Positions 25,035-33,614 of a stretch of 64,000 nucleotides of DNA are shown one piece after another. How positions within the stretch are numbered: position 1 is the stretch's first letter; each line of letters begins with the position of its first letter. A program made the translations under genes and the position numbers. The notes beneath the pieces were generated by a model. It did not search any database. It was not told the origin of the DNA and worked only from the letters and a program-made list of their open reading frames with translations. This stretch comes from Nitrosarchaeum sp. GTDB lineage: Archaea > Thermoproteota > Nitrososphaeria > Nitrososphaerales > Nitrosopumilaceae. The DNA lies in assembly GCF_035968265.1 (NCBI RefSeq), contig NZ_JAVYIM010000008.1, positions 1 to 64,000 of the forward strand, written 5' to 3'.

Positions 25035-25535
25035 GTGTTATCTAAAAGAACCATTATTGGAATTATTATAGGAAGTGCTATTATTGCAATTGGAGGATTT
25101 TCGTTAATTTCACATATTGGTACAATTACAATTAATGAAAATTATGTTGTTGCAGTAGGCGATTCAACATTTTATACAATTCCTGCTCCAAATCACACTC
25201 CACAACATATGGAAATTTCAGGAGATGCTTTTGATCTAAAACTTGAAAGTCCAAGCACTGGATTACAAATTCCTCCAAAAAATTCAGAAAAAACAATGGA
25301 ATCATTCAAAAATCGCATCGATGAACCGTTGATTCTAGATTGGGTTCATTTAGCGGATGGTGAAACAAAAATTAAGATTCAAAATACTGGTGATTCTGAA
25401 TTAACCATTACTGGTGTTTTGATTAGAAGTTCTGATCCAATATGGTTCACTTATGATCTTATGGTAATAATATCTGGAGTTATCATTATTGGATTTAGCA
25501 TGGGCTTTACTTTAAGAAAACCAAAAGGATTCTAG
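25035..25535 (+). CDS. Membrane-anchored extracytoplasmic hypothetical protein
   Basis: 166 residues with a hydrophobic N-terminal helix (IIGIIIGSAIIAIGGFSLI) and a C-terminal helix (LMVIISGVIIIGFSMGFTL) that ends in the positively charged RKPKGF. Between them lies a beta-sandwich-like outer domain of about 100 residues (NENYVVAVGDSTFYTI, GETKIKIQNTGDSELTITGVLI). Two-helix anchored proteins like this are common in Nitrosopumilus-type genomes, but I cannot name the function. Start is GTG at 25035. Its last four bases overlap the end of pheA on the other strand. Confidence 0.7.
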   Translation: MLSKRTIIGIIIGSAIIAIGGFSLISHIGTITINENYVVAVGDSTFYTIPAPNHTPQHMEISGDAFDLKLESPSTGLQIPPKNSEKTMESFKNRIDEPLILDWVHLADGETKIKIQNTGDSELTITGVLIRSSDPIWFTYDLMVIISGVIIIGFSMGFTLRKPKGF

Positions 25536-26347
25536 GTTAACTTTGCAGAAGGATAAGACCCAAGTATTTTCATAAATAATGTCTCGTGTTTGATTTTCTC
25601 TAGCATCTCTACAATCTTTGGATTTTTTGCATGACCTTCAAAATCCACGTAGAAATTATATTCCCATGTATTTGTCTTGGTAGGTCGTGATTCAATTTTT
25701 GTTAAATTGACGTTATAGTTGTAAAATTTTTCTATTATTCTGTGCAAAGAACCAGGTTCATGTTTTATTGAAAAAATTATTGATGTCTTGTCTTTTCCAG
25801 TTTCTTCCTTATTGTTTTTTGATAATATCAAAAATCTGGTATAGTTATTCAGATTATTGGCAATGTTTTCTGATATTACAGGCATATTGTAAATTTTAGA
25901 TGCATCTTTGCTTGCAATACATGCTATGTTTTTTTTATTCAACTCTTTGATTATCTTTACACTTCCTGCAGTATCATACGAAGGCACTGTCTTCATGTTG
26001 TGTTTTTCGATAAAATTCCTACACTGTCCAAGTGCTTGTGGATGAGAGTAAACGGTATCTATCTCTTCTAACGAACCACTTCCTATCAAGCAATGTTCAA
26101 TTCTATGATAGATTTCTCCTATGGCATTAAGCGATGTTGAATACAACAAATCATAACTTTCTCCAATACTGCCTTCCAATGAATTTTCTACTGGTAAAAT
26201 AGAATACTCTGTCTTATCTTGTATTGTATTTTCTAAAACTTTTGCAAAGGTTGGAAGAGGAGATACGTTAATTTCAGTGTTGAAAAATGCCTTAGCTGCT
26301 GCTTCACTGTATGCCCCTCGTTCGCCTTGGAACGAAACACTAGTCAT
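25532..26347 (-). CDS. pheA: Prephenate dehydratase
   Basis: This 271-residue enzyme makes phenylpyruvate from prephenate for phenylalanine synthesis. N-terminal SFQGERGAYSEAAAKAFF is typical, followed by ILPVENSLEGSIGESYDLL, CLIGSG, YSHPQALGQCRNFIEKH and the catalytic Thr-Arg-Phe in NYTRFLIL. A C-terminal ACT domain carries the ESRP motif (GSLHRIIEKF, IESRPTKTNTWEYNFYVDF) for feedback inhibition by phenylalanine. No chorismate mutase domain is fused. The ATG at 26347 lies three bases after the Csl4 stop, so the two genes share a transcript. Confidence 0.94.
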   Translation of the reverse strand: MTSVSFQGERGAYSEAAAKAFFNTEINVSPLPTFAKVLENTIQDKTEYSILPVENSLEGSIGESYDLLYSTSLNAIGEIYHRIEHCLIGSGSLEEIDTVYSHPQALGQCRNFIEKHNMKTVPSYDTAGSVKIIKELNKKNIACIASKDASKIYNMPVISENIANNLNNYTRFLILSKNNKEETGKDKTSIIFSIKHEPGSLHRIIEKFYNYNVNLTKIESRPTKTNTWEYNFYVDFEGHAKNPKIVEMLEKIKHETLFMKILGSYPSAKLT

Positions 26348-26350
26348 TTC

Positions 26351-26902
26351 TTATTCTCTCAGCTTTACGAAATCACTATTACCGTAATTTGTTGAAAGTT
26401 TTCTTTCATCAATCCAAGAACATTCTGTACACTTTATGGCATCACGCATCTGGACTACTTTTTTACCACACTTTCTGCATTTTGTAAATAATACACCCAA
26501 ATGTGGTTCCTCAATTGTTGCATGAATTGTACCGTTTAGATGATTCAAAATTTTTAATGTGACAATATCGTTTACCAAAGCAACATTCTTTTTTCTAAGA
26601 TTTCTTGTTGAGCAAATACATTCAACTTTTGAAGTGGTTGGTTTACCATTAATGTAATCAATTGATACTGCTATCATAGAAGACATGACTGCTGCTACCG
26701 TCCCAATAATGATGTCTCCTACTTTTGGAATTGATATCATTTTTGGATGTTTTATGTTTGCAACTCTAGCTTCTTTGTCCAGTTCTGTCTTACCTACAGT
26801 TGATGCACGAACCATATCTCCATCGTCAAAAGTATTGTAGCCTGTTTCATATTCTTCAATGGATGCTATTTTGTCTCCTGGAAGTGCAGCAATTTCAGAC
26901 AT
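26351..26902 (-). CDS. csl4: Archaeal exosome RNA-binding subunit Csl4
   Basis: 183 residues in the Csl4 order. An N-terminal beta domain starts LPGDKIASIEEYETGYNTFDDGD. The central S1 domain covers about residues 65-145 (KVGDIIIGTVAAVMSSMIAVSI). A C-terminal zinc ribbon carries the Cys pairs in CRKCGKKV and CTEC. Csl4 caps the RNase-PH ring of the exosome and recruits DnaG and RNA substrates. ATG start. It is cotranscribed with pheA rather than with other exosome genes, which are not in the window. Confidence 0.93.
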   Translation of the reverse strand: MSEIAALPGDKIASIEEYETGYNTFDDGDMVRASTVGKTELDKEARVANIKHPKMISIPKVGDIIIGTVAAVMSSMIAVSIDYINGKPTTSKVECICSTRNLRKKNVALVNDIVTLKILNHLNGTIHATIEEPHLGVLFTKCRKCGKKVVQMRDAIKCTECSWIDERKLSTNYGNSDFVKLRE

Positions 26903-26956
26903 GTTATATTTTTTGAAGTTATGATTATAATTGTTTGTGGTTTGAGCCTAATTTGA

Positions 26957-26991
26957 CAAATCATATAACCCAAAAATGTTTGAAATAATCA
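26957..26991 (+). promoter_or_regulatory. Promoter of the MDR dehydrogenase gene
   Basis: CATATAACCC at about 26962-26971 is a good box A. The expected start site 25-27 bases downstream coincides with the ATG at 26991, so the message would be leaderless. This supports the 26991 start over the upstream in-frame ATG at 26976. Confidence 0.5.
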
Positions 26992-28061
26992 TGAAAGCCC
27001 TAGTATATGATAATTATACTACGGATGATGATTTTTCAAAAATTTTAAAAATTAAAGATATTCCTGAACCAACTCCAAAACAAAATGAAGTCGTCTTCAA
27101 AGTAAAATGTGCCTCCTTGAATTATGATGATATTTGGGGGATGAGGGGAAAACCTCTAGCTGTACCTTTACCTCACATCTCTGGTACTGATGCTGCAGGA
27201 GAAGTAATTGCAATCGGTGAAGATGTAAAAAATATCAAAATAGGTGATAGAGTTGTATCTCATGGAAATATGTCATGTCGAGTTTGTAAATTATGTACAA
27301 GTGGAAGAGAATATGATTGTAAAAAGAGAAAAATTTGGGGATTTGAAACTGGTCCACTTTGGGGAGGATATTGTGAAGTTACACATTTACCAGAAGTAAA
27401 TGTTGTAAAAATACCTGATAATGTAACGTATGAATCAGCAGCTGCAGCTTCAATGACTCTGCTTACATCATGGCATATGTTAGTTGGTAGAGCAAAGATT
27501 CAACCCGGACAATTGGTATTGATTATGGGTGGCAGTTCAGGTGTAGGAAATTATGGAATTCAGATAGCTAAATTATTTGGTTGTACTGTAATTGCAACAG
27601 CTAGTCCTGATAAGTTAAATCAATTATTAGAACTAGGCGCTGATTATGCAGTAGATCATAGAAAAGAAGACTGGCATAAAGAAGTTCGTGATATTGCTAA
27701 AAAAATTATCAAACCATTTGGTGATTCTCCAGGAATAGATGTAATTTTTGAGCATATTGGTGGTTCCCATTGGAATAAAGAATTAACTTTGTTAAAGTAT
27801 GGCGCAACAATTGTTACTACTGGAGCAACAACTGGCTATGACGCTAAAACTGACTTGCGCCATATTTTTTTCAAAGGAATTAATATTTTAGGCTCAACTC
27901 AGGGAACTAGATCTGAATTAGAACAGGCTCTGTATTGGATGTCCCGGGGAAAAATAAGATCTATTATTGATTCTGTTTATACATTTGAGCAAGCAGTAGA
28001 AGCTCATACTAAAATGTTAACTGGCAAAGGCCTATTTGGTAAAATCTTAATGAAACCATAA
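26991..28061 (+). CDS. Zinc-type medium-chain dehydrogenase/reductase
   Basis: About 356 residues of the MDR superfamily. Catalytic-domain motifs: NYDDIWGMRG, HISGTDAAGEVIAIGEDV, and the structural-zinc Cys set in SCRVCKLCTSGREYDC. NAD(P)-binding motif: VLIMGGSSGVGNYGIQIAKLFG. The stretch IWGFETGPLWGGYCEV and TASPDKLNQLLELGADYAVDHRKEDW resemble acyl-CoA reductases of the crotonyl-/acryloyl-CoA type. In the 3-hydroxypropionate/4-hydroxybutyrate cycle of ammonia-oxidising archaea an acryloyl-CoA reductase is needed, so this is a candidate; a simple alcohol dehydrogenase is the alternative. The ATG at 26991 gives MKALVYDNY as N-terminus. Confidence 0.82.
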   Translation: MKALVYDNYTTDDDFSKILKIKDIPEPTPKQNEVVFKVKCASLNYDDIWGMRGKPLAVPLPHISGTDAAGEVIAIGEDVKNIKIGDRVVSHGNMSCRVCKLCTSGREYDCKKRKIWGFETGPLWGGYCEVTHLPEVNVVKIPDNVTYESAAAASMTLLTSWHMLVGRAKIQPGQLVLIMGGSSGVGNYGIQIAKLFGCTVIATASPDKLNQLLELGADYAVDHRKEDWHKEVRDIAKKIIKPFGDSPGIDVIFEHIGGSHWNKELTLLKYGATIVTTGATTGYDAKTDLRHIFFKGINILGSTQGTRSELEQALYWMSRGKIRSIIDSVYTFEQAVEAHTKMLTGKGLFGKILMKP

Positions 28062-28074
28062 TTTAATATCAATT

Positions 28075-28677
28075 ATGACTGGTAATCCAAAAATTGATTC
28101 TCTTTTAGATGAAGCAAATAGATTGTTTTTAAAAGGAAAATTACAAGAAGCAATTGTTTATTATGATAAAATTTTAGATGATGATTCAAATCATATTGCT
28201 TCGCTTAACAACAAAGGATATGCATTAAATAAGTTGAAAAATTATGATGGTGCAATTCAATGCTATGATACTGCATTAAAATTAGACCCTAACGATCTGT
28301 CTGTTTTAGTAAATAAAATATCTTCACTGAGAAAAAAAGGTGCATTTACTGACGCATTAATTTACTGTAATACTATTTTGAAAAATAATCCCAAATACAA
28401 CATTGTTTTATATCATAAAGAAAGAATTTTGTTTTCATTGAATAGTTTTGAAGAATCAATTCATTGTTGTGATGTTATTTTAGAGGACTATCCTAATAAC
28501 GGTGATGTTCTTTTTGACAAATCTTGTAATCTTGCAATGCTTTCTAGGTTAGACGATTCACTTGATACACTTGAAAAAGCAATTTCACAAGGAATTCAAT
28601 ATAAAATCAAAGCAAAAAAAACTAAATCTTTTGAAAAACTAATTGGGAATCAAAAATTTCAAAAACTAGTATTCTAA
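28075..28677 (+). CDS. Tetratricopeptide-repeat protein
   Basis: 200 residues made of about five TPR motifs, the clearest being EAIVYYDKILDDDSNHIASL, GAIQCYDTALKLDPND and DALIYCNTILKNNPKYNIVL. The last repeat (LDTLEKAISQGIQYKIKAKK) is diverged. There is no signal peptide or enzymatic domain, so it is likely to be a cytosolic scaffold. It begins 13 bases after the MDR gene on the same strand and may be co-transcribed with it. Partner proteins cannot be inferred. Many Asn/Asp and few Ala compared with bacterial TPRs reflect the AT-rich genome. Confidence 0.88.
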   Translation: MTGNPKIDSLLDEANRLFLKGKLQEAIVYYDKILDDDSNHIASLNNKGYALNKLKNYDGAIQCYDTALKLDPNDLSVLVNKISSLRKKGAFTDALIYCNTILKNNPKYNIVLYHKERILFSLNSFEESIHCCDVILEDYPNNGDVLFDKSCNLAMLSRLDDSLDTLEKAISQGIQYKIKAKKTKSFEKLIGNQKFQKLVF

Positions 28678-28679
28678 TT

Positions 28680-29675
28680 TTAAAGCCAATGAGGAATCTC
28701 TAGATATTCATCAATGCTTTCATGTCTTAATATTTTTAAAAGTGCGTTTGCCTGTGGTGTTGAAAGAACAGGCTTGTCAAACTGGTTATCTGTAGAAATT
28801 CTAGGACATGCTACTTGAATAAATGCATCAATTCCTTTTAGATTTTTTAATCTCTCATTTGTGATATCAGTTAATGCAAATAACTGAACAGTTTTTCCTT
28901 CTTTTTCTAATTCTTTTTTAAATTTTAAAGCAAATACTTTTGATAACTGTCCTTCTTTAAGTCCTATGATTATTCCAAATGATTGAGCATCAGCTGCTTT
29001 GTATATTGCAAGTGTAGCTTTCTTTTTTAATTTTTGAGCAAATTCTGTCACTTCTCGTACTTCATTAAAATATGGATCTAAAACATACGTTGGCTTGTTA
29101 GTTGATAGAGCAATTCCAGCTGCATGAAAATTACTTTGTCCTAAGAAAACATATGCATCGACTTTGTCTTTAAGCTCTGTGGCTGGATAAAATTCGCAAC
29201 CAAACACTTGTCCATCATTTAATTGTCCTTTACCTTTTCCAATTTTCACATGAATTCCTCCGTTAGTCAAAATCTCATTTACTTTATCCATCTGATGTAA
29301 ATGCTGACTATCAGTGACCAACGATATTTGCTTTCCCTTAAGAATGTCAACACATTTTTTGGCAACGCTATCAAATTCAACATCATCAAATGCGTTAATT
29401 AGAATTAGATTTTTTTCAAAGGACTCTGTGTTTATTGTATGTCCAATGTTAAATTGAATTTCAGCTCCTAATACTTTGGAACCATTTGAATTAAGATCAC
29501 ATGTTCCCCAAGTCGTATCAGCTAATACATATGCAGGAATCCCAAATCGCCTAGTGATATTCATTGCAGTTTCTTGTACTTGAGGTAGAATTCCATCTGG
29601 ACCGTTTAGTGATACTGAGGCAGGTTTCTTTGTTTCAATTTCTTTGAATATGCGCTCTTCATCTATTACTATCAA
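28680..29675 (-). CDS. dph2: Diphthamide synthesis protein Dph2 (2-(3-amino-3-carboxypropyl)histidine synthase)
   Basis: 331 residues. The enzyme transfers the 3-amino-3-carboxypropyl group of SAM to a histidine of elongation factor 2 by radical chemistry at a [4Fe-4S] cluster held by three cysteines. These are visible at Cys59 (WGTCDLN), Cys160 (FGCEFYP) and Cys290 (VACPRIS), matching the spacing known in archaeal Dph2. The N-terminal SLNGPDGILPQVQ is also typical. The start appears to be TTG at 29675. The 3' end lies two bases from the TPR gene, tail to tail. Confidence 0.93.
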   Translation of the reverse strand: MIVIDEERIFKEIETKKPASVSLNGPDGILPQVQETAMNITRRFGIPAYVLADTTWGTCDLNSNGSKVLGAEIQFNIGHTINTESFEKNLILINAFDDVEFDSVAKKCVDILKGKQISLVTDSQHLHQMDKVNEILTNGGIHVKIGKGKGQLNDGQVFGCEFYPATELKDKVDAYVFLGQSNFHAAGIALSTNKPTYVLDPYFNEVREVTEFAQKLKKKATLAIYKAADAQSFGIIIGLKEGQLSKVFALKFKKELEKEGKTVQLFALTDITNERLKNLKGIDAFIQVACPRISTDNQFDKPVLSTPQANALLKILRHESIDEYLEIPHWL

Positions 29676-29759
29676 TTCCAGCTAAAAATATAGCGTTATT
29701 AATTTAAACCAACTGTACCTTCCAACAACTAAAAATGTCTGAAATTATATAATTTGTTT

Positions 29760-31088
29760 ATGGCTAATTCACAAGTACTCAATATCGGTTTTGATGATAC
29801 AGATTCTCCAAAAGGAATGTGCACAACTTTTCTTGCTTACAAAATTGTTGATTCACTAAAAAAACAAGATATTGAATTTCTAGATTTTCCAAAATTAATT
29901 CGATTTAATCCAAACATTCCTTGGAAAACACGAGGGAATGGCGCAGTTTCAATGAAAATAAGAACAAAAAATCCATCTAAAATTAAAAATCAGATTAAAA
30001 ATCTAGTTGAAAAATACTCTGATATCAAAAATGGAGCAAATCCTGGTTTAGTTTTCTATGAGAATAAAGAAATTCCAGATCAGTTTTCTAAATTTAGTAA
30101 ATTAGCTTTATGGCAACTAATAAACAGAAATTATGCAAAAAAATTTGCCAGAAAAAATAACATGGAATTTTTTTATCAAGGAAATGGTCAAGGTCTTGTA
30201 GGTGCTATCGGTGCAATTGGTTATGATTTTAAGGATCACACATTGGAGCTATTAAGCTATAGAAAAAATTCTAAATTTGGAAAAAAACGAAATCTTTCTG
30301 CTAAAAGTGTAAAGATTATGCAGGAAAAAACATTGCCGTTTACATTTAACAGCTTTGATAATAGAAAAGAGCGAGTTTTAATTACTCCTCATGGTCCTGA
30401 TCCTGTTTTTTATGGTGTACGTGGCGAAAACGTAAATTCACTATTACGTGCAACTAAAATTTTGAAAACAAGTGAAAAATTATCCGGTCATATGATATTC
30501 AAATCAAATCAAGGCACAGGAGATCATTTAAAAAATGAACTAAATCCAAAAAATATTAAACCTTATGCTTCTGGAAAAATTACTGGTATTATATCTGATG
30601 AACCAACGATAGTAAAAGGCGGCCATGTTTTTTTCTCTATTGATTCAGATGGATTTGAATTATGTTGTGCTGTGTACAAACCTACTGGAATAACATCTGT
30701 GGCATCGAGTTTGATCAAAGGAGACAAAGTTTGTGTTGGCGGTGGTATTAGAAAAGCATCAAAAAATCACCCAAGGATTCTAAATCTTGAATTTATCGAT
30801 GTACTTGAACTTAAAAAAAATATGATAAAATCCAATCCAAATTGTAAAAAATGTAATAAAAAGATGAAATCAAAAGGAAACAATCAAGGTTTTCAATGTA
30901 TAAAATGTGGTAAAAAATCTGAAAATAAAGTCTCTATAGAAATTCCTAGAAAAATCAAAAAGCAACTGTATATTCCAATAGTTTCTGCACATAGACATCT
31001 TAGTAGACCATTACAAAGAATTGGAAGAATTAACAAGGAATCAAGATTTGATGAATCATCTTCATGGTTTTGTGTATATGATAACTAA
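29760..31088 (+). CDS. tiaS: tRNA(Ile2) 2-agmatinylcytidine synthetase TiaS
   Basis: About 442 residues. TiaS attaches agmatine to C34 of tRNA-Ile2 (CAU) so it reads AUA. Motifs: NIGFDDTDSPKGMCTTFLAY (kinase-like ATP/Mg site), FPKLIRFNPNIPWKTRGNGA, and GQGLVGAIGAIGYD. They are followed by an OB-fold region (ASGKITGIISDEPTIVKGGHVFF) and a C-terminal zinc ribbon with Cys pairs CKKCNKKM and CIKCGKK. An upstream TTG at 29754 is possible; ATG 29760 is preferred. It abuts a CAU-anticodon tRNA gene on the other strand one base after its stop. Confidence 0.94.
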   Translation: MANSQVLNIGFDDTDSPKGMCTTFLAYKIVDSLKKQDIEFLDFPKLIRFNPNIPWKTRGNGAVSMKIRTKNPSKIKNQIKNLVEKYSDIKNGANPGLVFYENKEIPDQFSKFSKLALWQLINRNYAKKFARKNNMEFFYQGNGQGLVGAIGAIGYDFKDHTLELLSYRKNSKFGKKRNLSAKSVKIMQEKTLPFTFNSFDNRKERVLITPHGPDPVFYGVRGENVNSLLRATKILKTSEKLSGHMIFKSNQGTGDHLKNELNPKNIKPYASGKITGIISDEPTIVKGGHVFFSIDSDGFELCCAVYKPTGITSVASSLIKGDKVCVGGGIRKASKNHPRILNLEFIDVLELKKNMIKSNPNCKKCNKKMKSKGNNQGFQCIKCGKKSENKVSIEIPRKIKKQLYIPIVSAHRHLSRPLQRIGRINKESRFDESSSWFCVYDN

Positions 31089-31089
31089 G

Positions 31090-31179
31090 TAGCGGGGAGT
31101 AGATTTGAACTACTGAACTGCGGGTTATGAGCCCGCCGGGATGACCTAGCCCTAAAGAGTCTGGCTTCCCCACCCCGCT
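31090..31179 (-). tRNA. Initiator tRNA-Met (CAU) with a D-loop intron
   Basis: The minus strand folds into a tRNA. The acceptor AGCGGGG pairs with CCCCGCU. The anticodon stem GCGGG/CCCGC surrounds the loop CUCAUAA with anticodon CAU. The T-arm AGUAG-UUCAAAU-CUACU follows, and the discriminator is A at 31090. A1-U72 and three consecutive G-C pairs in the anticodon stem mark an archaeal initiator rather than elongator or Ile2. The D-arm is 15 bases too long; removing 31146-31160 gives a normal D-arm and a 75-base tRNA. CCA is not encoded. A box A sequence sits 26 bases upstream. Confidence 0.93.
31146..31160 (-). other. 15-base tRNA intron between G18 and G19
   Basis: On the minus strand ACUCUUUAGGGCUAG interrupts the D-loop. 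AGCC before it pairs with GGCU near its 3' end as a four-base-pair helix. Three-base bulges AGA and AGG flank this helix, giving a bulge-helix-bulge site for the archaeal splicing endonuclease. Cutting after the second base of each bulge joins GCCAG to GUCAUCCC. The AG repeat at both ends means the exact junction could shift by one or two bases. Confidence 0.8.
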
Positions 31180-31202
31180 GATACGTGAATGAGCACGAGC
31201 CG

Positions 31203-31208
31203 TATATA
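31203..31208 (-). promoter_or_regulatory. Box A of the initiator tRNA gene
   Basis: TATATA within CGTATATACG (31201-31210) is centred 26 bases upstream of the first tRNA base at 31179, the standard distance for archaeal promoters. The surrounding sequence is richer in G+C than other upstream regions here. Confidence 0.65.
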
Positions 31209-31262
31209 CGCTTTATCAAATTCTTGAAAGTAATTAATAGGATTTCAATTGAATGATTTTTT

Positions 31263-32357
31263 ATGGACAAAAAACTAAGGATTGCAGGAATTATAGCTGC
31301 ATTATCATTTTCAATATTTTATTTGACATTCTCTTCTAATTCTTTACCGATTCCAGAACCACTTTCACCAATTCCTGAAAATAATTCTGTAGATATTTTG
31401 GCAGAAAATCTTGATGAACCACGTTCCATTGCAATATCTGATGATAGAATTTTTGTGACAGAAAAAGATGGACTAATTAGAGTTATTCAAAATAACACTT
31501 TGCTTGATGAACCACTTGCTGCATTGCGTCCAGCAAAAGTATTTGATGGCGGATTACTTGGGATTGCACTACATCCTGATTTTTCAAACAATCATCTAAT
31601 CTATGTTTTTTTAACATATGAAGAACATGGAGAACTATGGAATAAAATACTGCAAATCACTGAATCTGAAAACAAACTAGTTGACGCAAAAACTATCTTT
31701 GATAAAATACCTGGTTCTGTGTTTACAAATGGTGGCTTTTTAAAATTTGGTCCTGATAAAAAACTGTATGTAGGTACCGGAACCATTTCTGAATCTTCAC
31801 ATCTACCACAAAATCTAGATTCCTTATCGGGAAAAATTTTACGATTAAACGATGATGGTACAATTCCCACAGATAACCCATTTTCAAACTCCCCTGTATA
31901 CTCTTTAGGTCATAGAAATCCACAGGGTATGACTTGGGATGATAAGGGTCAAATGTATTTGTCAGAACTTGGACCCGAAAAAAATGATGAAATTAATTTC
32001 ATTAAACCTGGACAAAATTATGGTTGGCCTGAACAACAGTGTTCAGGTGATGGTAAATATGAAAATGCAATAATGTGTTATGATCCTAGCATTGAACCTG
32101 GTGGTATATTGTATTATTCTGGCAATAAGATATTTCTAGAGGCTGATTTTGTCATGGCTTCCCTACGTGCAACCAATCTATACCAACTAGATTTTTCTGA
32201 AGGTCTTTCATCTCAAAAAACCATACTAAGTGGGGTTGGACGTATACGTGATGTCGTGCAAAGCCCCGATGGTAGTCTTTATGTAATTACTTCAAATACT
32301 GATGGTAAAGGTTTTCCAGATAGTATGGATGATAAGTTATTGAGGATAAAAAAATGA
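31263..32357 (+). CDS. Secreted PQQ-type glucose/sorbosone dehydrogenase
   Basis: 364 residues. An N-terminal hydrophobic helix (AGIIAALSFSIFYLTF) acts as signal or anchor. It is followed by a six-bladed beta-propeller of the soluble glucose dehydrogenase family: NLDEPRSIAISDDRIFVTEKDG, GLLGIALHPDFSNNHLIYVFLTY, YVGTGTISESSHLPQNLDSLSGKILRL, SLGHRNPQGMTWD and SELGPEKNDEINFIKPGQNYGWP. Relatives oxidise aldoses or similar sugars with PQQ outside the cytoplasmic membrane. PQQ dependence here is not proven. The gene overlaps the HMG-CoA reductase start by four bases, an unexpected operon partner. Confidence 0.87.
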   Translation: MDKKLRIAGIIAALSFSIFYLTFSSNSLPIPEPLSPIPENNSVDILAENLDEPRSIAISDDRIFVTEKDGLIRVIQNNTLLDEPLAALRPAKVFDGGLLGIALHPDFSNNHLIYVFLTYEEHGELWNKILQITESENKLVDAKTIFDKIPGSVFTNGGFLKFGPDKKLYVGTGTISESSHLPQNLDSLSGKILRLNDDGTIPTDNPFSNSPVYSLGHRNPQGMTWDDKGQMYLSELGPEKNDEINFIKPGQNYGWPEQQCSGDGKYENAIMCYDPSIEPGGILYYSGNKIFLEADFVMASLRATNLYQLDFSEGLSSQKTILSGVGRIRDVVQSPDGSLYVITSNTDGKGFPDSMDDKLLRIKK

Positions 32358-33613
32358 GTGATTCATCAATTTCAAAATTTTTTGAAAAAACACGAAAAGA
32401 AAGATTGGATATTGTTGGTAATTTTGCAGATTTGACTGCTGAAGAGTTGGAAATTTTACAAAACAATGACGGCGGTATCTCTTTTGAAAAAGCTGATAAA
32501 ATGATTGAAAATGTAATTGGTACTTTTTCCTTGCCACTGGGAATAGCAACTAGTTTTAAAATTAATGGAAAAGACTATCTTATTCCGATGGTTATTGAAG
32601 AGCCATCAGTGATTGCTGCAGCTTCAAAGGGTGCAAAAATTGCAAGAATAAAGAGAGGATTCAAGGCAACAGCTGACGAGTCTTACAGTATAGGTCAAAT
32701 CCAAGTATTGGATGTTAATATTGACTCGGCAATTAAAAAAATACAAGAGACTTCTAAAGAGATTATATCTCTTGCAAATTCAAAGAGTAACACATTATCT
32801 AAAATGAATAAAGGCGCAAAGGAAGTTTCTTGTAAAATAATTGATACTGATTTTGGAAAAATGCTGATTGTTGAGATGTTAATTGATGTAGGTGATGCAA
32901 TGGGTGCAAATGTTACAAATACAATGTGCGAAGCTGTTTCACCATTATTAGAAAAAATAACTGGAGGTAGAACGCTACTTCGTATTTTATCAAATTATTC
33001 TACTCGCAGAATTGCAAAGGCTATGGCAGTTTTTGATAAAAATGAAATTGGTGGGGAAGATGTGGTTGATGATATTATTTTGGCATATCAGTTTGCTAAC
33101 AATGATGTTTATCGAGCTGTAACTCATAACAAAGGAATAATGAATGGTATCATTGCTGTTGCCAATGCGACTGGCCAAGACAGTAGAGCAATTGAGGCAG
33201 CTGCTAATGCATACGCTGCAAGATCAGGCTCATATCGCTCTCTTAGTAAATGGACTAAAGACAGTGACGGAAATCTTGTTGGTTCGTTAGAACTTCCTTT
33301 ATCTGTTGGAATTGTTGGTGGAATTGCAAACGTTCATCCCATTGCAAAAATTTGCATGAAAATTCTCAATGTTAAATCAGCACAGGAACTTGCATGTATA
33401 ATGGCTGCAACTGGACTTGCCCAAAATTACAGTGCAATTAGAGCATTATCTACAGAAGGAATCCAAAAGGGACACATGAGATTGCATGCAAGAAACTTGG
33501 CAGCTGCTGCCGGTGCAAAACCTAATCAAATAGATAAAATTGTTCAGAAAATGATTGAACAAAAGCAAATCTCACTTGATAAAGCCAAGGAAATACTGCT
33601 TAGTCTGGATTGA
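32354..33613 (+). CDS. Hydroxymethylglutaryl-CoA reductase, class II type
   Basis: 419 residues. The N-terminal STS-like segment ISKFFEKTRKERLDIVGNFADLT is that of the class II (bacterial, mvaA-like) enzyme, not the class I form of most archaea. Catalytic residues lie in VIEEPSVIAAASKGAKI (Glu), VGDAMGANVTNTMCEAV (Asp region), THNKGIMNGI (Lys) and RLHARNLAAAAG (His). The reaction is HMG-CoA to mevalonate for isoprenoid lipids, presumably in the reducing direction here because it is the only HMG-CoA reductase seen. ATG start overlaps the dehydrogenase stop. A class II enzyme suggests ancestral acquisition from bacteria, which has been proposed for other archaea. Confidence 0.92.
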   Translation: MSDSSISKFFEKTRKERLDIVGNFADLTAEELEILQNNDGGISFEKADKMIENVIGTFSLPLGIATSFKINGKDYLIPMVIEEPSVIAAASKGAKIARIKRGFKATADESYSIGQIQVLDVNIDSAIKKIQETSKEIISLANSKSNTLSKMNKGAKEVSCKIIDTDFGKMLIVEMLIDVGDAMGANVTNTMCEAVSPLLEKITGGRTLLRILSNYSTRRIAKAMAVFDKNEIGGEDVVDDIILAYQFANNDVYRAVTHNKGIMNGIIAVANATGQDSRAIEAAANAYAARSGSYRSLSKWTKDSDGNLVGSLELPLSVGIVGGIANVHPIAKICMKILNVKSAQELACIMAATGLAQNYSAIRALSTEGIQKGHMRLHARNLAAAAGAKPNQIDKIVQKMIEQKQISLDKAKEILLSLD

Positions 33614-33614
33614 T

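Noticed and set aside
31090-31179. tRNA-Ile2 or elongator tRNA-Met, suggested by the CAU anticodon and the adjacent tiaS
   Set aside because: The A1-U72 pair and three consecutive G-C pairs in the anticodon stem are initiator features.
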